Shown here: piece by piece, positions 31,911 to 40,962 of the stretch
Numbering within the stretch: the first letter of the stretch is position 1
How the letters are laid out: each line of letters begins with the position of its first letter
Source of the DNA: Georgenia sp. SYP-B2076
GTDB taxonomy: Bacteria; Actinomycetota; Actinomycetes; Actinomycetales; Actinomycetaceae
Assembly: GCF_003991205.1 (NCBI RefSeq)
Contig: NZ_RXOZ01000032.1
Coordinates: 1-64,000, forward strand
Length of the DNA: 64,000 nucleotides
Direction of reading: 5' to 3'
Translations under genes and position numbers: made by a program
The notes under the pieces: model-generated
The model's database searches: none
The model's input: the letters and a program-made list of their open reading frames with translations, nothing else
Told to the model about the DNA's origin: nothing

Positions 31911-33383
31911 CTACGCGTCTCCTCGCCCCGGCCGCGGCCCCCTCAGGGCGCGGTGGACGTCGTCGGGAAAAGGCCCGGCGGCGGCGATGACCTGCTCGAC
32001 CCGGCGGAGGGTCGCGTCCGTGCCCGCGCCGAGGACGGGCCGGCTGGGCGCCGCGGCGAGCACGTCCCGGGCCAGCAGCAGCTCGATGGCCAGCAGGTCG
32101 TCCAGCAGGTCGAGGGCGGCATCCGTCCTGCGCACGCTGAGGGGCGCGCCGGTGGCATGGTCCTCGACGCCGAGGTCGAGCGGCGGCGTGTCGAGCGTCA
32201 CGGGTGCCGCGAGCTGCTTCAGCTCGGAGAACAGGGCCGCCGCCGGGTAGCGCAGCGGCAGGCCGTACAGGCTGCCCGGGGGCCGGCCGCCCGCCTGCCG
32301 GAAGAACGCGTCCCACAGGTGCGCCATCCGGCGTTCGCTCAGCTGCCCGACGTGCGCCAGGGCGATCCGCAGCGCCTCGAACGCGATCGCCATCACCATC
32401 GGATGGAAGTTCCCGTTGCTGATCGTCGCCTGCTCGCGCACGGACACGAGCGGGTTGTCGGCGGCGGCGTTCAGCTCGGTCCAGACCGCGTGCGACGCCG
32501 CGGCCACGTACTCGCGCAGCGCGCCGTGGACCTGCGGAACGACGCGGAACGAGAGCGCGTCCTGGACGGACCGGGCGCCGCCGGGCGCCGTCAGGCCGCT
32601 GCCGGCGAGCATCCGACGTAGGTGGTCTGCGGCGGCGACCTGCCCGGGGATCGGCTTGGCCCGCCCGACGGCGGGCCCGATCACCGAGACGTTGGCGCCC
32701 GTGGCCTCCATCGACAGCGCCGCGGCGTCGTCGGCGGCCTCCGCGGCCCGCGCGGCCCGCGCACCCACGAGCGCCGCCTGCCCGACCGAGACGCCGTTGG
32801 CCGAGATCAGCGCCAGGCCGTCCTTGCCGCCGAGCACGAGCGGGACGATCCCGGCGCGTCGCATGGCCTCCCCGCCGGGCAGGACCTCGCCGCGGTGCTC
32901 CGCGCGGCCCTCGCCGATCGCGACCTGCGCGATGCCGGCCATCTGCGAGAGGTCGCCGGCCCCCACCGAGCCGGTCTCGGGCACGATCGGATGGACGCCG
33001 GCGTTGAGCATGGCGGCCAGGGCCTCCGCGACCGCGACCGCGGCACCCGAACCGCCGCGGGCGATGCCGTTCAGGCGCACGGCCAGGGCGGCGCGCACGG
33101 CAGCGGTGGGCAGGGGCGGGCCGACGCCCCCGAAGTGCGACATGACGAGAAAGCGTTGCTCGCCGCGGACCTGCTCGTCCGTGAGCCGCGTGTCCTTGCC
33201 GTGGCCGACCTGGGTCGTCAGGCCGTAGACGGCCTGACCGGCGGCGAGCGCACGGTCCACGATCTGGCGACCGGCCGCGATCCGGGCGCGGACCGCGCCG
33301 TCCAGCTCGACCGGTGCGCCGTCGACCACGGCAAGCAGGTCCGCCACCGCCATGGGCGCCTCGGTGATCGTCACGGCCCTCAT
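31911..33383 (-). CDS. Histidine ammonia-lyase-like protein lacking the canonical MIO triad
   Basis: A 490-residue member of the aromatic amino acid lyase (HAL/PAL) superfamily: RFLVMSHFGGVGPPLP, RLNGIARGGSG, GSVGAGDL, FRVVPQVHG, ISNGNFH and VEDHATG all align to family blocks. However, the Ala-Ser-Gly that cyclises into the MIO electrophile is reduced to A142-G143 (the serine is absent), and QDxYSLR reads Q275-D-A-L-S-F-R (Tyr replaced by Leu). Y53 and R281 are kept. It should therefore not be called HutH; no other hut genes are nearby. It is followed by a phosphatase on the opposite strand. Function unknown, possibly a different lyase, isomerase or binding protein. Confidence 0.85.
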   Translation of the reverse strand: MRAVTITEAPMAVADLLAVVDGAPVELDGAVRARIAAGRQIVDRALAAGQAVYGLTTQVGHGKDTRLTDEQVRGEQRFLVMSHFGGVGPPLPTAAVRAALAVRLNGIARGGSGAAVAVAEALAAMLNAGVHPIVPETGSVGAGDLSQMAGIAQVAIGEGRAEHRGEVLPGGEAMRRAGIVPLVLGGKDGLALISANGVSVGQAALVGARAARAAEAADDAAALSMEATGANVSVIGPAVGRAKPIPGQVAAADHLRRMLAGSGLTAPGGARSVQDALSFRVVPQVHGALREYVAAASHAVWTELNAAADNPLVSVREQATISNGNFHPMVMAIAFEALRIALAHVGQLSERRMAHLWDAFFRQAGGRPPGSLYGLPLRYPAAALFSELKQLAAPVTLDTPPLDLGVEDHATGAPLSVRRTDAALDLLDDLLAIELLLARDVLAAAPSRPVLGAGTDATLRRVEQVIAAAGPFPDDVHRALRGPRPGRGDA

Positions 33384-33445
33384 GAGGACTCCCTCCCGAC
33401 GGCGCTCACGGTGCCCGCCTGCGTCCTGCCACCGATACTGGAGCG

Positions 33446-33937
33446 ATGCGATCCGCGCGCGGCTCGGACGGGCGTGCGGCCGGCGACGGCTTCGAGCCCT
33501 GGCCCCTGGTGGCGGGCGTCCTCCAGCTGCCCGACGGGCGCCGCGTGCGCGGGCGGGGCCTGAGACGGCCGGCCCCCGGGGGCCCCGACCCGGACCACGG
33601 GTACTACCTCACCGGGCTGCCCCCGCCCCCGCTCGGCTGGGACAGCAGGTGGGTCCCGTGGCCCGACTTCCTGCTGCCCCTGGGCTGGCGCCGGGCGGCC
33701 CGGGCGCTCGTCCTGGCGCACCAGCAGGCCGCGCACAGCCGCGTCGAGCTCGCGTGCCACGCCGGCCGGGGACGGACGGGCACCGCCCTGGCGTGCATGA
33801 GCACCCTCGGCGGGCTGACGGCCCGGGAGGCGATCGGGTACGTCAGGACGCACTACGACAGGCATGCCGTCGACACACCGTGGCAACGAGGGTTCGTCCG
33901 CTGGTTCGCGCGGCGTGCGCGCACCCTCGAAAACTGA
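33446..33937 (+). CDS. Protein-tyrosine / dual-specificity phosphatase-like protein
   Basis: A 163-residue protein with the phosphatase P-loop C104-HAGRGR110-TG (CX5R) in a beta-loop-helix setting (VELACHAGRGRTGTALACMSTL). The candidate acid region is upstream (WPDFLLP). It is a cysteine-dependent phosphatase, probably acting on phosphoproteins or small phosphates. No membrane segment or signal peptide. The start is 62 bases from the divergent HAL-like gene. Substrate unknown. Confidence 0.82.
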   Translation: MRSARGSDGRAAGDGFEPWPLVAGVLQLPDGRRVRGRGLRRPAPGGPDPDHGYYLTGLPPPPLGWDSRWVPWPDFLLPLGWRRAARALVLAHQQAAHSRVELACHAGRGRTGTALACMSTLGGLTAREAIGYVRTHYDRHAVDTPWQRGFVRWFARRARTLEN

Positions 33938-33963
33938 CGCACCCGCGAGAGCGCTGCACCGCG

Positions 33964-34371
33964 TCAGCCGTCGGTCGTGGCGATCCGCCGGCCGGAGATA
34001 TCCTCGATGCCGATGGCGATGGAGATCGCCTCCTCACGGATGACCCACGAGTCGACGGCCGGCCGCGCCGCGTTCACGAGCGGGTCGCCCATCAGCTGCG
34101 CCCGGCCCGTCACCGTCACGGACCAGCCGGTCCGGTTCCCGACGTCGATCGACTCGACGCCGAACGCCATGACGGCGTCGCGCGCCGCCGCCGCCAGCTT
34201 GCCGCCGTACCCGGTGGCGACGACCACCTCGTTCTCATGGACGACGAAGTTGACCGGCACCAGGTGCGGCCGCCCCGACCCGCAGTACGCGAGCCAACCA
34301 ATCGGCACCGTGGCGAGCAGCCTCAGGCAGTCCGCCCTCGACAGCCCCTCGAGGTACGTGTCGGGCGCCAT
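33964..34371 (-). CDS. Pyridoxamine 5'-phosphate oxidase-fold flavoprotein
   Basis: A 135-residue PPOX/FMN-binding split-barrel protein: LLATVPIGWLAYCGSGRPHLVPVNFVVHENEVVVATGYGGK, then GWSVTVTGRAQLMGDP. Such small actinobacterial proteins bind FMN, F420 or haem and often belong to stress or dormancy regulons. No residues define the cofactor here. Convergent with the phosphatase gene. The 198 bases between this start and the next gene hold nothing recognisable. Confidence 0.85.
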   Translation of the reverse strand: MAPDTYLEGLSRADCLRLLATVPIGWLAYCGSGRPHLVPVNFVVHENEVVVATGYGGKLAAAARDAVMAFGVESIDVGNRTGWSVTVTGRAQLMGDPLVNAARPAVDSWVIREEAISIAIGIEDISGRRIATTDG

Positions 34372-34569
34372 GGCGTGTCCCCTCGTCGATGCGGCAGCGC
34401 ACCTCCGCCCCGCCCGCTTGGCCGGCCTCGGGAAGAGGCCGCGTGGCGGAGGGTCCGGGAGCGGATGAGCGCCGTCAGTCTTGCAGCCGGGCCCCGCGCG
34501 GTCGAGAGGTTCCGGCCCGGCGGGACAGGAGCGGTGAGCAGAGGGGCCGGCGGCGCGGGCGGGTGGTGC

Positions 34570-34926
34570 TCACGACCGCTCGCCGGGAGCCGGCCCGGCC
34601 GCGGCCTCCAGGGTCAGCTCGTGGTCCCGCACGATCCGCAGCGCGCGCCGCGTGACCGGCCGGGCCAGGTCGTCGTACTCGTGGTGGCGCCCCACGTAGG
34701 CGGCCACGTACGGGCACACGGGCACGACCCGCAGCCCGGCGGCGCGGGTCTCCTCGAGCGCGCGCGCGACCAGCCGACCGGCCAGGCCCTGGCCGGCGTA
34801 CTCCTTGCCGGTCTCCGTGTGGAAGAAGATCCGCAGCCCGTCGTCGTCGACGAACTGCGTCAGCCCTGCGGTCGTGCCGTCGACGACGATCTCGAACTGG
34901 CCCTTGTTCTGCGTGACGGTCTCCAT
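34570..34926 (-). CDS. Small GNAT-type acetyltransferase (YidJ-like)
   Basis: A 118-residue protein of the short Gcn5-related N-acetyltransferase type: FEIVVDGTTAGLTQFVDDDGLRIFFHTE, then the acetyl-CoA loop EYAGQGLAGRLVARALEETRAAGLRVVPVCPYVAAYVGRHHEY. Only a core GNAT fold is present, as in the human Gtlf3b/YjdJ group. The ATG at 34926 is preferred over longer in-frame starts because it precedes the conserved first strand. It is divergent from the DUF4921 gene, 70 bases away. Confidence 0.87.
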   Translation of the reverse strand: METVTQNKGQFEIVVDGTTAGLTQFVDDDGLRIFFHTETGKEYAGQGLAGRLVARALEETRAAGLRVVPVCPYVAAYVGRHHEYDDLARPVTRRALRIVRDHELTLEAAAGPAPGERS

Positions 34927-34996
34927 ACCTGCCCGAACACGACACGGGATGACGGCATTCCGCGTCCGCGCCCGGACCCGCGCGTACGGTGCAGCC

Positions 34997-36361
34997 ATGC
35001 GCGTGCCCGACGTGCCCGACGGCGGGCCGCTGACCCGGATGGCGGACGGCACCATCAAGCAGGTCAACCCCCTGACCGGGACCCAGGTGTGGACGGTGCC
35101 GGGGCGCGCCCACCGGCCCCTGCGCGCCACGGCGACGGCGCCCGCACCGCTGGACCCGGCGGCCGCCGGCCGCCTCTGCGCGTTCTGCGAGCGGAACTAT
35201 CTTCGGACGCCGCCGGAGAAGTCCCGTCTCGTCCGCCGAGCGGGCCGGGGCGACGGCGGGCCCGGCCGGGGCGACGGCGGCCGCTGGGAGGTGCTGGAGA
35301 ACCTGCCCGCCGAGCGGCTGGACGACACCGTCGCCGAGTTCCGCCGGGTGCCCAACCTCTTCGAGATCCTTCCCTACGAGTACTGGCGCGCGAACTACGG
35401 CTACGCGCCGCCGGCCGCAGCCGAGGCACACCGGCGCGCCTACTTAGCCTCCCCCGCCGGTCGCGCGCACGTGCTCGCCGTCGTCCACGACCGGCTGCTG
35501 GCCGAGGGGCGCACCGAGGCCGAGTGGAGCGCCATGACGGAGGGGGAACGGCTCGCCCTGTCCGCCGCCTTCTTCGCGGGCGGGCACGACCTCGTCGTCG
35601 CCCGCCGGCACGTCGTCGACGGCGCCACCACCGACGCCGAGCTGGCCTCCGCCGGGACGCTCACGCCCGGGGAGCACCACCACTTCACGGCCTACACCGC
35701 CGCGGCGGCGCGCTCGCTCTACGAGGCGATCCCGTACGCCCGGTACGTGGCGGTGTTCCAGAACTGGCTGCGGCCGGCTGGTGCCTCGTTCGACCACCTC
35801 CACAAGCAGCTCGTCGCCATCGACGAGCGGGGGGCCCAGATGGAGGCCGAGCTGGAGCGCCTTGCGTCGAACCCCGACGTGTTCAACGACGCCGCGCTGA
35901 ACTACGCCATCACGGCCCACCTCGTCGTGGCCGAGAACACCCACGCCGTCGCCTTCGCGGGGTTCGGGCACCGCTACCCGACGCTGGAGGTCTACTCCAA
36001 GAGCGCGCACAACGCCCCGTGGGAGCACGACGACGACGAGCTGCGCGCGGTGTCCGACGTCGTCCACGCCTGCCACGCCGCCACGGGCGTCTTGGTCCCC
36101 ACGAACGAGGAGTGGCACTACCGACCCGTCGGGGTCCGGGCCCCGATGCCGTGGCGCATCATGCTGAAGTGGCGGATCTCGACCGTCGCCGGGTTCGAGG
36201 GCGGCACGAAGATCTACCTCAACACCATCGACCCGTGGGCGCTGCGCGACCGGGTGGTCGCCCGCCTGCTCGGGCTGCGTGAGCAGGGCCGGATCGCCCC
36301 CATGCAGATCGGGCGCGAGTGCCCCGCGGTCCCCGGCTCCCTGAGGTACGCGGCCGGCTGA
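34997..36361 (+). CDS. DUF4921 protein, GalT/HIT-like nucleotidyltransferase fold
   Basis: A 454-residue protein. An N-terminal CAFCERNY pair suggests zinc binding, and ASFDHLHKQLVAIDE (near residue 260) is the HxH block seen in galactose-1-phosphate uridylyltransferase and HIT-fold enzymes. Further conserved parts are IPYARYVAVFQNWLRPAG and VPTNEEWHYRPVGVRAPMPWRIMLKWRISTVAGFEGGTKIYLNT. It may transfer or hydrolyse a nucleotide-sugar phosphate; the substrate is unknown. One rare TTA leucine codon occurs near 35445. The ATG at 34997 follows the intergenic region shared with the GNAT gene. Confidence 0.83.
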   Translation: MRVPDVPDGGPLTRMADGTIKQVNPLTGTQVWTVPGRAHRPLRATATAPAPLDPAAAGRLCAFCERNYLRTPPEKSRLVRRAGRGDGGPGRGDGGRWEVLENLPAERLDDTVAEFRRVPNLFEILPYEYWRANYGYAPPAAAEAHRRAYLASPAGRAHVLAVVHDRLLAEGRTEAEWSAMTEGERLALSAAFFAGGHDLVVARRHVVDGATTDAELASAGTLTPGEHHHFTAYTAAAARSLYEAIPYARYVAVFQNWLRPAGASFDHLHKQLVAIDERGAQMEAELERLASNPDVFNDAALNYAITAHLVVAENTHAVAFAGFGHRYPTLEVYSKSAHNAPWEHDDDELRAVSDVVHACHAATGVLVPTNEEWHYRPVGVRAPMPWRIMLKWRISTVAGFEGGTKIYLNTIDPWALRDRVVARLLGLREQGRIAPMQIGRECPAVPGSLRYAAG

Positions 36362-36370
36362 GCGCCGCGC

Positions 36371-36470
36371 GCCGCCACGCCACCGGCTCGCGCCCCCGCC
36401 ACCGGCTCGCGCCGCACGCCGCCCGCTCGCGCCGCACGCCGCCCGCTCGCGCCGTGCGCCCCCCGCTCGG
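36371..36470. repeat. Degenerate 20-bp tandem repeat, about 5 copies
   Basis: Two identical copies of GCCGCACGCCGCCCGCTCGC (36411-36450) are flanked by three diverged copies sharing CCGGCTCGC / CCCCGCTCGG cores. It fills the gap between the DUF4921 and lipase maturation factor genes. Confidence 0.8.
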
Positions 36471-36528
36471 GCTGCAACCGCCCCGCCCGGGGTGTGCAAT
36501 GGGAGCAGGAGGGGGAGGGGACGCGGCC

Positions 36529-37974
36529 GTGGACTGGTTCGCGGCAGAGAGCTACGACGTGGCACGCTTCGTGCTGCAGCGCGGCATCGCCGCCGTCTAC
36601 GTCATCGGCTTCGTCGCCGCCCTGCGCCAGTTCCGCCCGCTGCTGGGCGAGCACGGCCTGCTGCCGGTGCCGCGGTTCGTCGCCCGCGTGCCGAGCCGGC
36701 TGGCCCCGAGCCTGTTCCACTGGCGCTACTCCGACCGGCTGCTGCTCGCCGTCGCCTGGTCCGGCGGGGTCGTGGCGGCGAGCATCGTCGTCGGCCTCCC
36801 CCAGGCGGGGCCGCCCTGGTTGCCGCTGCTCGCCTTCGGCGTCGTCTGGGCCCTGTACCTGTCCATCGTCAACGTGGGCCAGGTGTTCTACAGCTTCGGC
36901 TGGGAGTCCCTGCTGCTCGAGGCCGGCTTCCTCGCCGCGTTCCTCGGCTCGGACGCCGTCGCCCCGCCCGTGACGGTGATCTTCCTGTTCCGCTGGCTCG
37001 TCTTCCGGCTCGAGTTCGGCGCCGGGCTGATCAAGATGCGCGGCGACCCCTGCTGGCGTGACCTGACCTGCCTGTACTACCACCACGAGACCCAGCCGAT
37101 GCCGAACCAGGGCAGCTGGTTCTTCCACCACCTGCCCCGGCCCCTGCACAAGGTGGAGGTGGCCGCCAACCACGTCACCCAGCTCGTGGTGCCCTTCCTG
37201 CTCTTCGTGCCGCAGCCGGTGGCCTCGATCGCCGCGGGCGTCGTCGTCGTCACGCAGGGGTGGCTGATGCTCTCGGGCAACTTCGCCTGGCTCAACGCGC
37301 TGACCATGCTGCTCGCGTTCAGCGCCGTCGGCGACGACGTGCTGGACGCCGCCCTGCCGTGGAGCCCCGGGACGCAGCCGCACGCGCCCACGCCGCCGTG
37401 GTTCGTCGTCCTCGTGCTCGCCATGACCGCGGTGATGGTGGTGCTGAGCTACTGGCCGGCGCGGAACCTCCTCGACCGGCACCAGAAGATGAACGCCTCG
37501 TTCAACCGCTGGCACCTCGCGGGCGCCTACGGCGCGTTCGGCTCCATCACCCGCCGGCGGGACGAGGTGGTCGTCGAGGGCACCGAGGACGAGGACCCGT
37601 TCACGACCGACTGGCGCGAGTACGAGTTCAAGGGCAAGCCGGGCTCCCCCGGGCGCATGCCCCGGCAGTGGGCGCCCTACCACCTGCGGCTCGACTGGGG
37701 CATGTGGTTCCTCGCCCTGGGCTCGGCGGCGCAGCACCGGTGGTTCACGGTGTTCCTCATGCGGTTGCTCGAGGCGGACCGCGCCACCCTGCGGCTGCTG
37801 GCGACCGACCCGTTCGCCGGCCGCCGGCCGCGCTACGTCCGGGCCCGGGTGTTCCGCTACCGCTACTCCACGTGGGAGGAGCTGCGCCGGACCCACCAGT
37901 GGTGGAGCCGCACCGAGCGCGGGATCCTCGTCGCGCCGCAGAGCCTCGGGACGATGCGGCAGCTGCTGGGCTGA
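36529..37974 (+). CDS. Lipase maturation factor family membrane protein
   Basis: About 481 residues with multiple hydrophobic helices in the first 330 and a soluble C-terminal domain. It matches the LMF1/LMF2 family: SFGWESLLLEAGFLAAFLG, FRWLVFRLEFGAGLIKMRGDPCWRDLTCLYYHHETQPMPNQGSWFFHHLP, and later EYEFKGKPG...APYHLRLDWGMWFLALG. In vertebrates LMF1 is an ER factor needed for lipase folding; bacterial members are uncharacterised. The GTG at 36529 follows GGAGGGGGAGGGG; an upstream ATG at 36499 adds a Gly-rich leader and is less likely. No lipase gene is adjacent. Confidence 0.9.
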   Translation: MDWFAAESYDVARFVLQRGIAAVYVIGFVAALRQFRPLLGEHGLLPVPRFVARVPSRLAPSLFHWRYSDRLLLAVAWSGGVVAASIVVGLPQAGPPWLPLLAFGVVWALYLSIVNVGQVFYSFGWESLLLEAGFLAAFLGSDAVAPPVTVIFLFRWLVFRLEFGAGLIKMRGDPCWRDLTCLYYHHETQPMPNQGSWFFHHLPRPLHKVEVAANHVTQLVVPFLLFVPQPVASIAAGVVVVTQGWLMLSGNFAWLNALTMLLAFSAVGDDVLDAALPWSPGTQPHAPTPPWFVVLVLAMTAVMVVLSYWPARNLLDRHQKMNASFNRWHLAGAYGAFGSITRRRDEVVVEGTEDEDPFTTDWREYEFKGKPGSPGRMPRQWAPYHLRLDWGMWFLALGSAAQHRWFTVFLMRLLEADRATLRLLATDPFAGRRPRYVRARVFRYRYSTWEELRRTHQWWSRTERGILVAPQSLGTMRQLLG

Positions 37975-38013
37975 GCCCGCCAGCTCCACCACCACGCAGG
38001 CGGGAGACCAGTG

Positions 38014-38412
38014 ATGACGCTGACCCACATCAACCCCGACGGCATGCACGCCAACCCGGCGTTCTCCCAGGCCGTGCTCCTCGACGGCCCCGGCAGGCTC
38101 CTGGTCATCGGCGGCCAGAACGCCGTCGACCCGGCCGGCGCCGTCGTCGGAACAGACCTGGCCACGCAGACCGCCCGGGCGCTCGAGAACCTCCTGACGG
38201 TGCTGGCGGCCGTCGGCGGCACCCGCGAGGACGTCGCCAAGATGACCGTCTACCTCGTCGCCGGCCAGGACGCCCGGGAGGGGTTCGCCGCCTCCCAGCG
38301 GGTGTGGGGCCAGCACCCGACGGCGATCTCGGTGCTGCAGGTCGCCGCCCTCGGCCGCCCCGAGTTCCTCGTCGAGATCGACGCCATCGCCTATCTCCCG
38401 CCCCGGGCCTGA
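38014..38412 (+). CDS. RidA/YjgF family protein
   Basis: A 132-residue RidA-like protein (INPDGMHANPAFSQAVLLDGPGRLLVIGGQNAVDPAG; TRALENLLTVLAAVGGTREDVAKMTVYLVAG; HPTAISVLQVAALGRPEFLVEIDAIA). RidA proteins deaminate reactive enamine/imine intermediates using an Arg that sits in the last block; here the position reads GRPEFLVEID, so the standard arginine may be shifted or absent, pointing to an Rid paralogue. The ATG at 38014 is 7 bases after GGGAG; a GTG three bases earlier is equally possible. Confidence 0.85.
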   Translation: MTLTHINPDGMHANPAFSQAVLLDGPGRLLVIGGQNAVDPAGAVVGTDLATQTARALENLLTVLAAVGGTREDVAKMTVYLVAGQDAREGFAASQRVWGQHPTAISVLQVAALGRPEFLVEIDAIAYLPPRA

Positions 38413-38418
38413 GCCCCA

Positions 38419-38568
38419 ATGCTGAGCCGTCAACGCCATCGGGGACAGGGCCGTGCGGGCGTCGGTGCGCGCGGACGGCGGCGACCCGCCATCGCCTTCG
38501 TCGAGCTCGGGAAGGCGGGCCGCCTGCTCAAGGGGGACGTCGACCTCGACGCGCTGCTCGGACGCTGA
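38419..38568 (+). CDS. Short open frame, possible gene remnant
   Basis: A 49-codon frame starting ATG 6 bases after the RidA gene and ending IAFVELGKAGRLLKGDVDLDALLGR. The last 25 residues look protein-like, the first 24 are Arg/Gly-rich. There is no clear ribosome site. It could be the tail of a decayed gene or chance. I recognise no family. Confidence 0.25.
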   Translation: MLSRQRHRGQGRAGVGARGRRRPAIAFVELGKAGRLLKGDVDLDALLGR

Positions 38569-38595
38569 CGCCGCCCCGGCGCCGTCCCGCGCCGG

Positions 38596-40962
38596 TCACA
38601 CCTCGGCGGCCGCGAACCGCGCCCGGGGCCCGAGCCCGGGCGGCTGGGTCGGCGGAGGCAGCAGCGGGTCGCGGCGCCGGCACGGGCGGCTGACCGGCTC
38701 GGCGGACGTGACCATGAGCTCCTCGTCGTAGAGCCGGACCGGCAGCGCCGCGTCGACCTGGTCGGGCAGGCTGCAGCGCACCTCCTCGCCGGTCATCTCG
38801 ACGAGCAGCAGCATGCCCCGCCAGCGCACCCGGAACGCCATCCTGGTGATGGCGTCGGGCAGAGCCGGGGCCAGGCAGACCCGCTCGCCGCCGGCACGCA
38901 GGCCGCCGAACCCCTCGACGAGGGCGGTCCACGTCCCGGCCAGCGAGGCGATGTGGAGCCCTTGGCTGGTGTTGTGGTGCAGGTCGCGCAGGTCCACGAG
39001 CGCCGCCTCGTGGAGGTAGTCGTGCGCCAGGCGCAGGTGGCCGGTCTCCGCGCACAGCACGGCCTGCGTGCAGGCCGACAGCGAGGAGTCCCGGACGGTC
39101 CGGCGCTCGTAGTAGTCCAGGTTTCGGGCCTTCTGCTCGGCCGTGAACGCCTCCGGGCACCAGTGCATGGCGAGCACCAGGTCCGCCTGCTTGACGACCT
39201 GCTTGCGGTAGAGCTGGAAGTACGGCGCGGACATCATCAGGGGGTAGAAGGAGTCGTCCCGGAAGTCCCACTCGGCGAACCTGGTGAAGTTCTCGCACTG
39301 GGGGTGCACGCCCAGCTCGGCGTCGTAGGGCACGTAGACCGCGTCCGCGGCGTTGCGCCACGTCGCGGTCTCCTCCGTCGTCACGCCGAGGTCACCGGCC
39401 TCGCGCGGGTGCCGCGCGCACGCCTCGGCGGCGGCGCGGAGGTTGCGCGCCGCCATGAGGTTCGTGAAGACGTTGTCGTCGACGACGGCGGTGTACTCGT
39501 CCGGCCCGGTGACGCCGTCCACGTGCCACTGGCCGTGCCGGTCGTGGTGACCGATCGAGCGCCACAGCCGGGCCGTCTCGACGAGGACCTCCAGGCCGCA
39601 CTCCGTCTCGAGCTCCTCGTCGCCCGTGATGAGGCGGTACTCCTCCAGCGCCCGGGCGATGTCCGCGTTGACGTGCAGGGCCGCCGTGCCCGCCGGCCAG
39701 TAGGCCGAGGTCTCCTCGCCGCCGATGGTCCGCCACGGGAAGGCGGCGCCGGCCAGGCCGAGGGTGCCGGCACGCTGCCGCGCCAGGTCCAGCGTCGAGG
39801 CGCGCCAGCGCAGGGCGTCCGCCGCCGCCTCGGGCGCGGTCAGGGTGAGGACGGGCAGGACGAAGCCCTCGATGTCCCAGAAGGTGTGGCCGCCGTACCC
39901 GGTGCCGGTCAGCCCCTTCGCGCCGATCGCGCGGCGCTCGGTGCGGGCGCCGGCCTGGAGCACGTGGAACAGGCCGAAACGCACCGCCTGCTGCGCGACC
40001 GGGTCACCGTCGACCTCGACGTCGGCGGACGCCCAGAACGCGTCGAGGTACCTGCGCTGCGCCATCGCGAGCATGTCCCACCCCGCGTAGCGCGCGCTGG
40101 TCAGCGCGGCCGCGACCTGGTCCCGCAGGGCCGAGTCCGACCGGGTCGCCGACCAGCCGTACCCGACGTACTTGACGAGGCGGAGCGTCTGCCCGGGCCG
40201 CAGCACGCTGACGACGGTGGTCCGCGCCCAGTCGTCGCGGGCCTCGTTCTCGACGTCGTACTGCACGGGCGACTCGATGTCGTGGTCCATCCCGGCCGCG
40301 ATCTGCAGGCGGCTGCGCCGGGTGCGGTGCACCAGCACCGCCCCGTGCTGCTCGACGTCCTGGGCGACGGCCTCGAGGGGCGCGTCCAGCGCCGCCGCCA
40401 CGCGGGGGTCGTCGCTGTGCATCTCGGGCGGCGCCTCGTTAGCGACGAGCTCGGACTGCAGGATGACCCGGGTCTCGGAGTCGATCGCCTCCACCTCGTA
40501 GGCGATCGCGGCGATCGCGCGCTGCGCGAAGGAGACCAGGCGCGTGGACCGGATCCGCACCCGCCGGCCCGCGGGCGAGACCCACTCGGCCTCCCGGTAG
40601 AGCGTCCCGGCGCGGAAGTCCAGGACCCGCTCGTGGCTCAGCAGCCTCCCGTAGCGCACGTCGAAGGGCTCGTCGTCCACCAGCAGCCGGATGAGCTTGC
40701 CGTTGGTGACGTTGACCATCGTCTGGCCCGACTCCGGGTACCCGTACCCGCCCTCCGGGTAGGGGAGCGGGTGGCGCTCGAAGAACGAGCTCAGGTACGT
40801 GCCGGGGGTGCTGTTGGGCTCGCCCTCGTCGAGGTTGCCCCGCAGCCCGAGATGCCCGTTCGAGAGCGCGAACAGCGACTCCGTCTGCCCCAGCAGGTCC
40901 AGGTCGAGCTCGGGCTCGCGCAGGCACCAGGGCTCGACGGGCAGCACGCGCGAGTCACTCAC
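38596..40962 (-). CDS. Glycoside hydrolase family 65 phosphorylase (trehalose/kojibiose/maltose type)
   Basis: A 788-residue GH65 enzyme: N-terminal beta-sandwich ([20 protein letters not shown]...[32 protein letters not shown]), then the (alpha/alpha)6 barrel with [34 protein letters not shown] and the general acid glutamate in [18 protein letters not shown]. The phosphate-binding region is near [17 protein letters not shown]. Such enzymes phosphorolyse alpha-linked disaccharides to beta-glucose 1-phosphate. The upstream overlapping gene is a beta-phosphoglucomutase, which makes a retaining-type phosphorylase with that product very likely. The exact disaccharide is undetermined. GTG start overlaps the mutase stop (GTGA). 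Confidence 0.9.
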   Translation of the reverse strand: MSDSRVLPVEPWCLREPELDLDLLGQTESLFALSNGHLGLRGNLDEGEPNSTPGTYLSSFFERHPLPYPEGGYGYPESGQTMVNVTNGKLIRLLVDDEPFDVRYGRLLSHERVLDFRAGTLYREAEWVSPAGRRVRIRSTRLVSFAQRAIAAIAYEVEAIDSETRVILQSELVANEAPPEMHSDDPRVAAALDAPLEAVAQDVEQHGAVLVHRTRRSRLQIAAGMDHDIESPVQYDVENEARDDWARTTVVSVLRPGQTLRLVKYVGYGWSATRSDSALRDQVAAALTSARYAGWDMLAMAQRRYLDAFWASADVEVDGDPVAQQAVRFGLFHVLQAGARTERRAIGAKGLTGTGYGGHTFWDIEGFVLPVLTLTAPEAAADALRWRASTLDLARQRAGTLGLAGAAFPWRTIGGEETSAYWPAGTAALHVNADIARALEEYRLITGDEELETECGLEVLVETARLWRSIGHHDRHGQWHVDGVTGPDEYTAVVDDNVFTNLMAARNLRAAAEACARHPREAGDLGVTTEETATWRNAADAVYVPYDAELGVHPQCENFTRFAEWDFRDDSFYPLMMSAPYFQLYRKQVVKQADLVLAMHWCPEAFTAEQKARNLDYYERRTVRDSSLSACTQAVLCAETGHLRLAHDYLHEAALVDLRDLHHNTSQGLHIASLAGTWTALVEGFGGLRAGGERVCLAPALPDAITRMAFRVRWRGMLLLVEMTGEEVRCSLPDQVDAALPVRLYDEELMVTSAEPVSRPCRRRDPLLPPPTQPPGLGPRARFAAAEV

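Noticed and set aside
31911-33383. Histidine ammonia-lyase (hutH)
   Set aside because: The MIO-forming Ala-Ser-Gly is incomplete and the active-site tyrosine is replaced; no hutU, hutI or hutG nearby.
36371-36470. CRISPR array
   Set aside because: The 20-bp units are directly abutting without spacers and diverge gradually; this is a simple tandem repeat. No cas genes are present.
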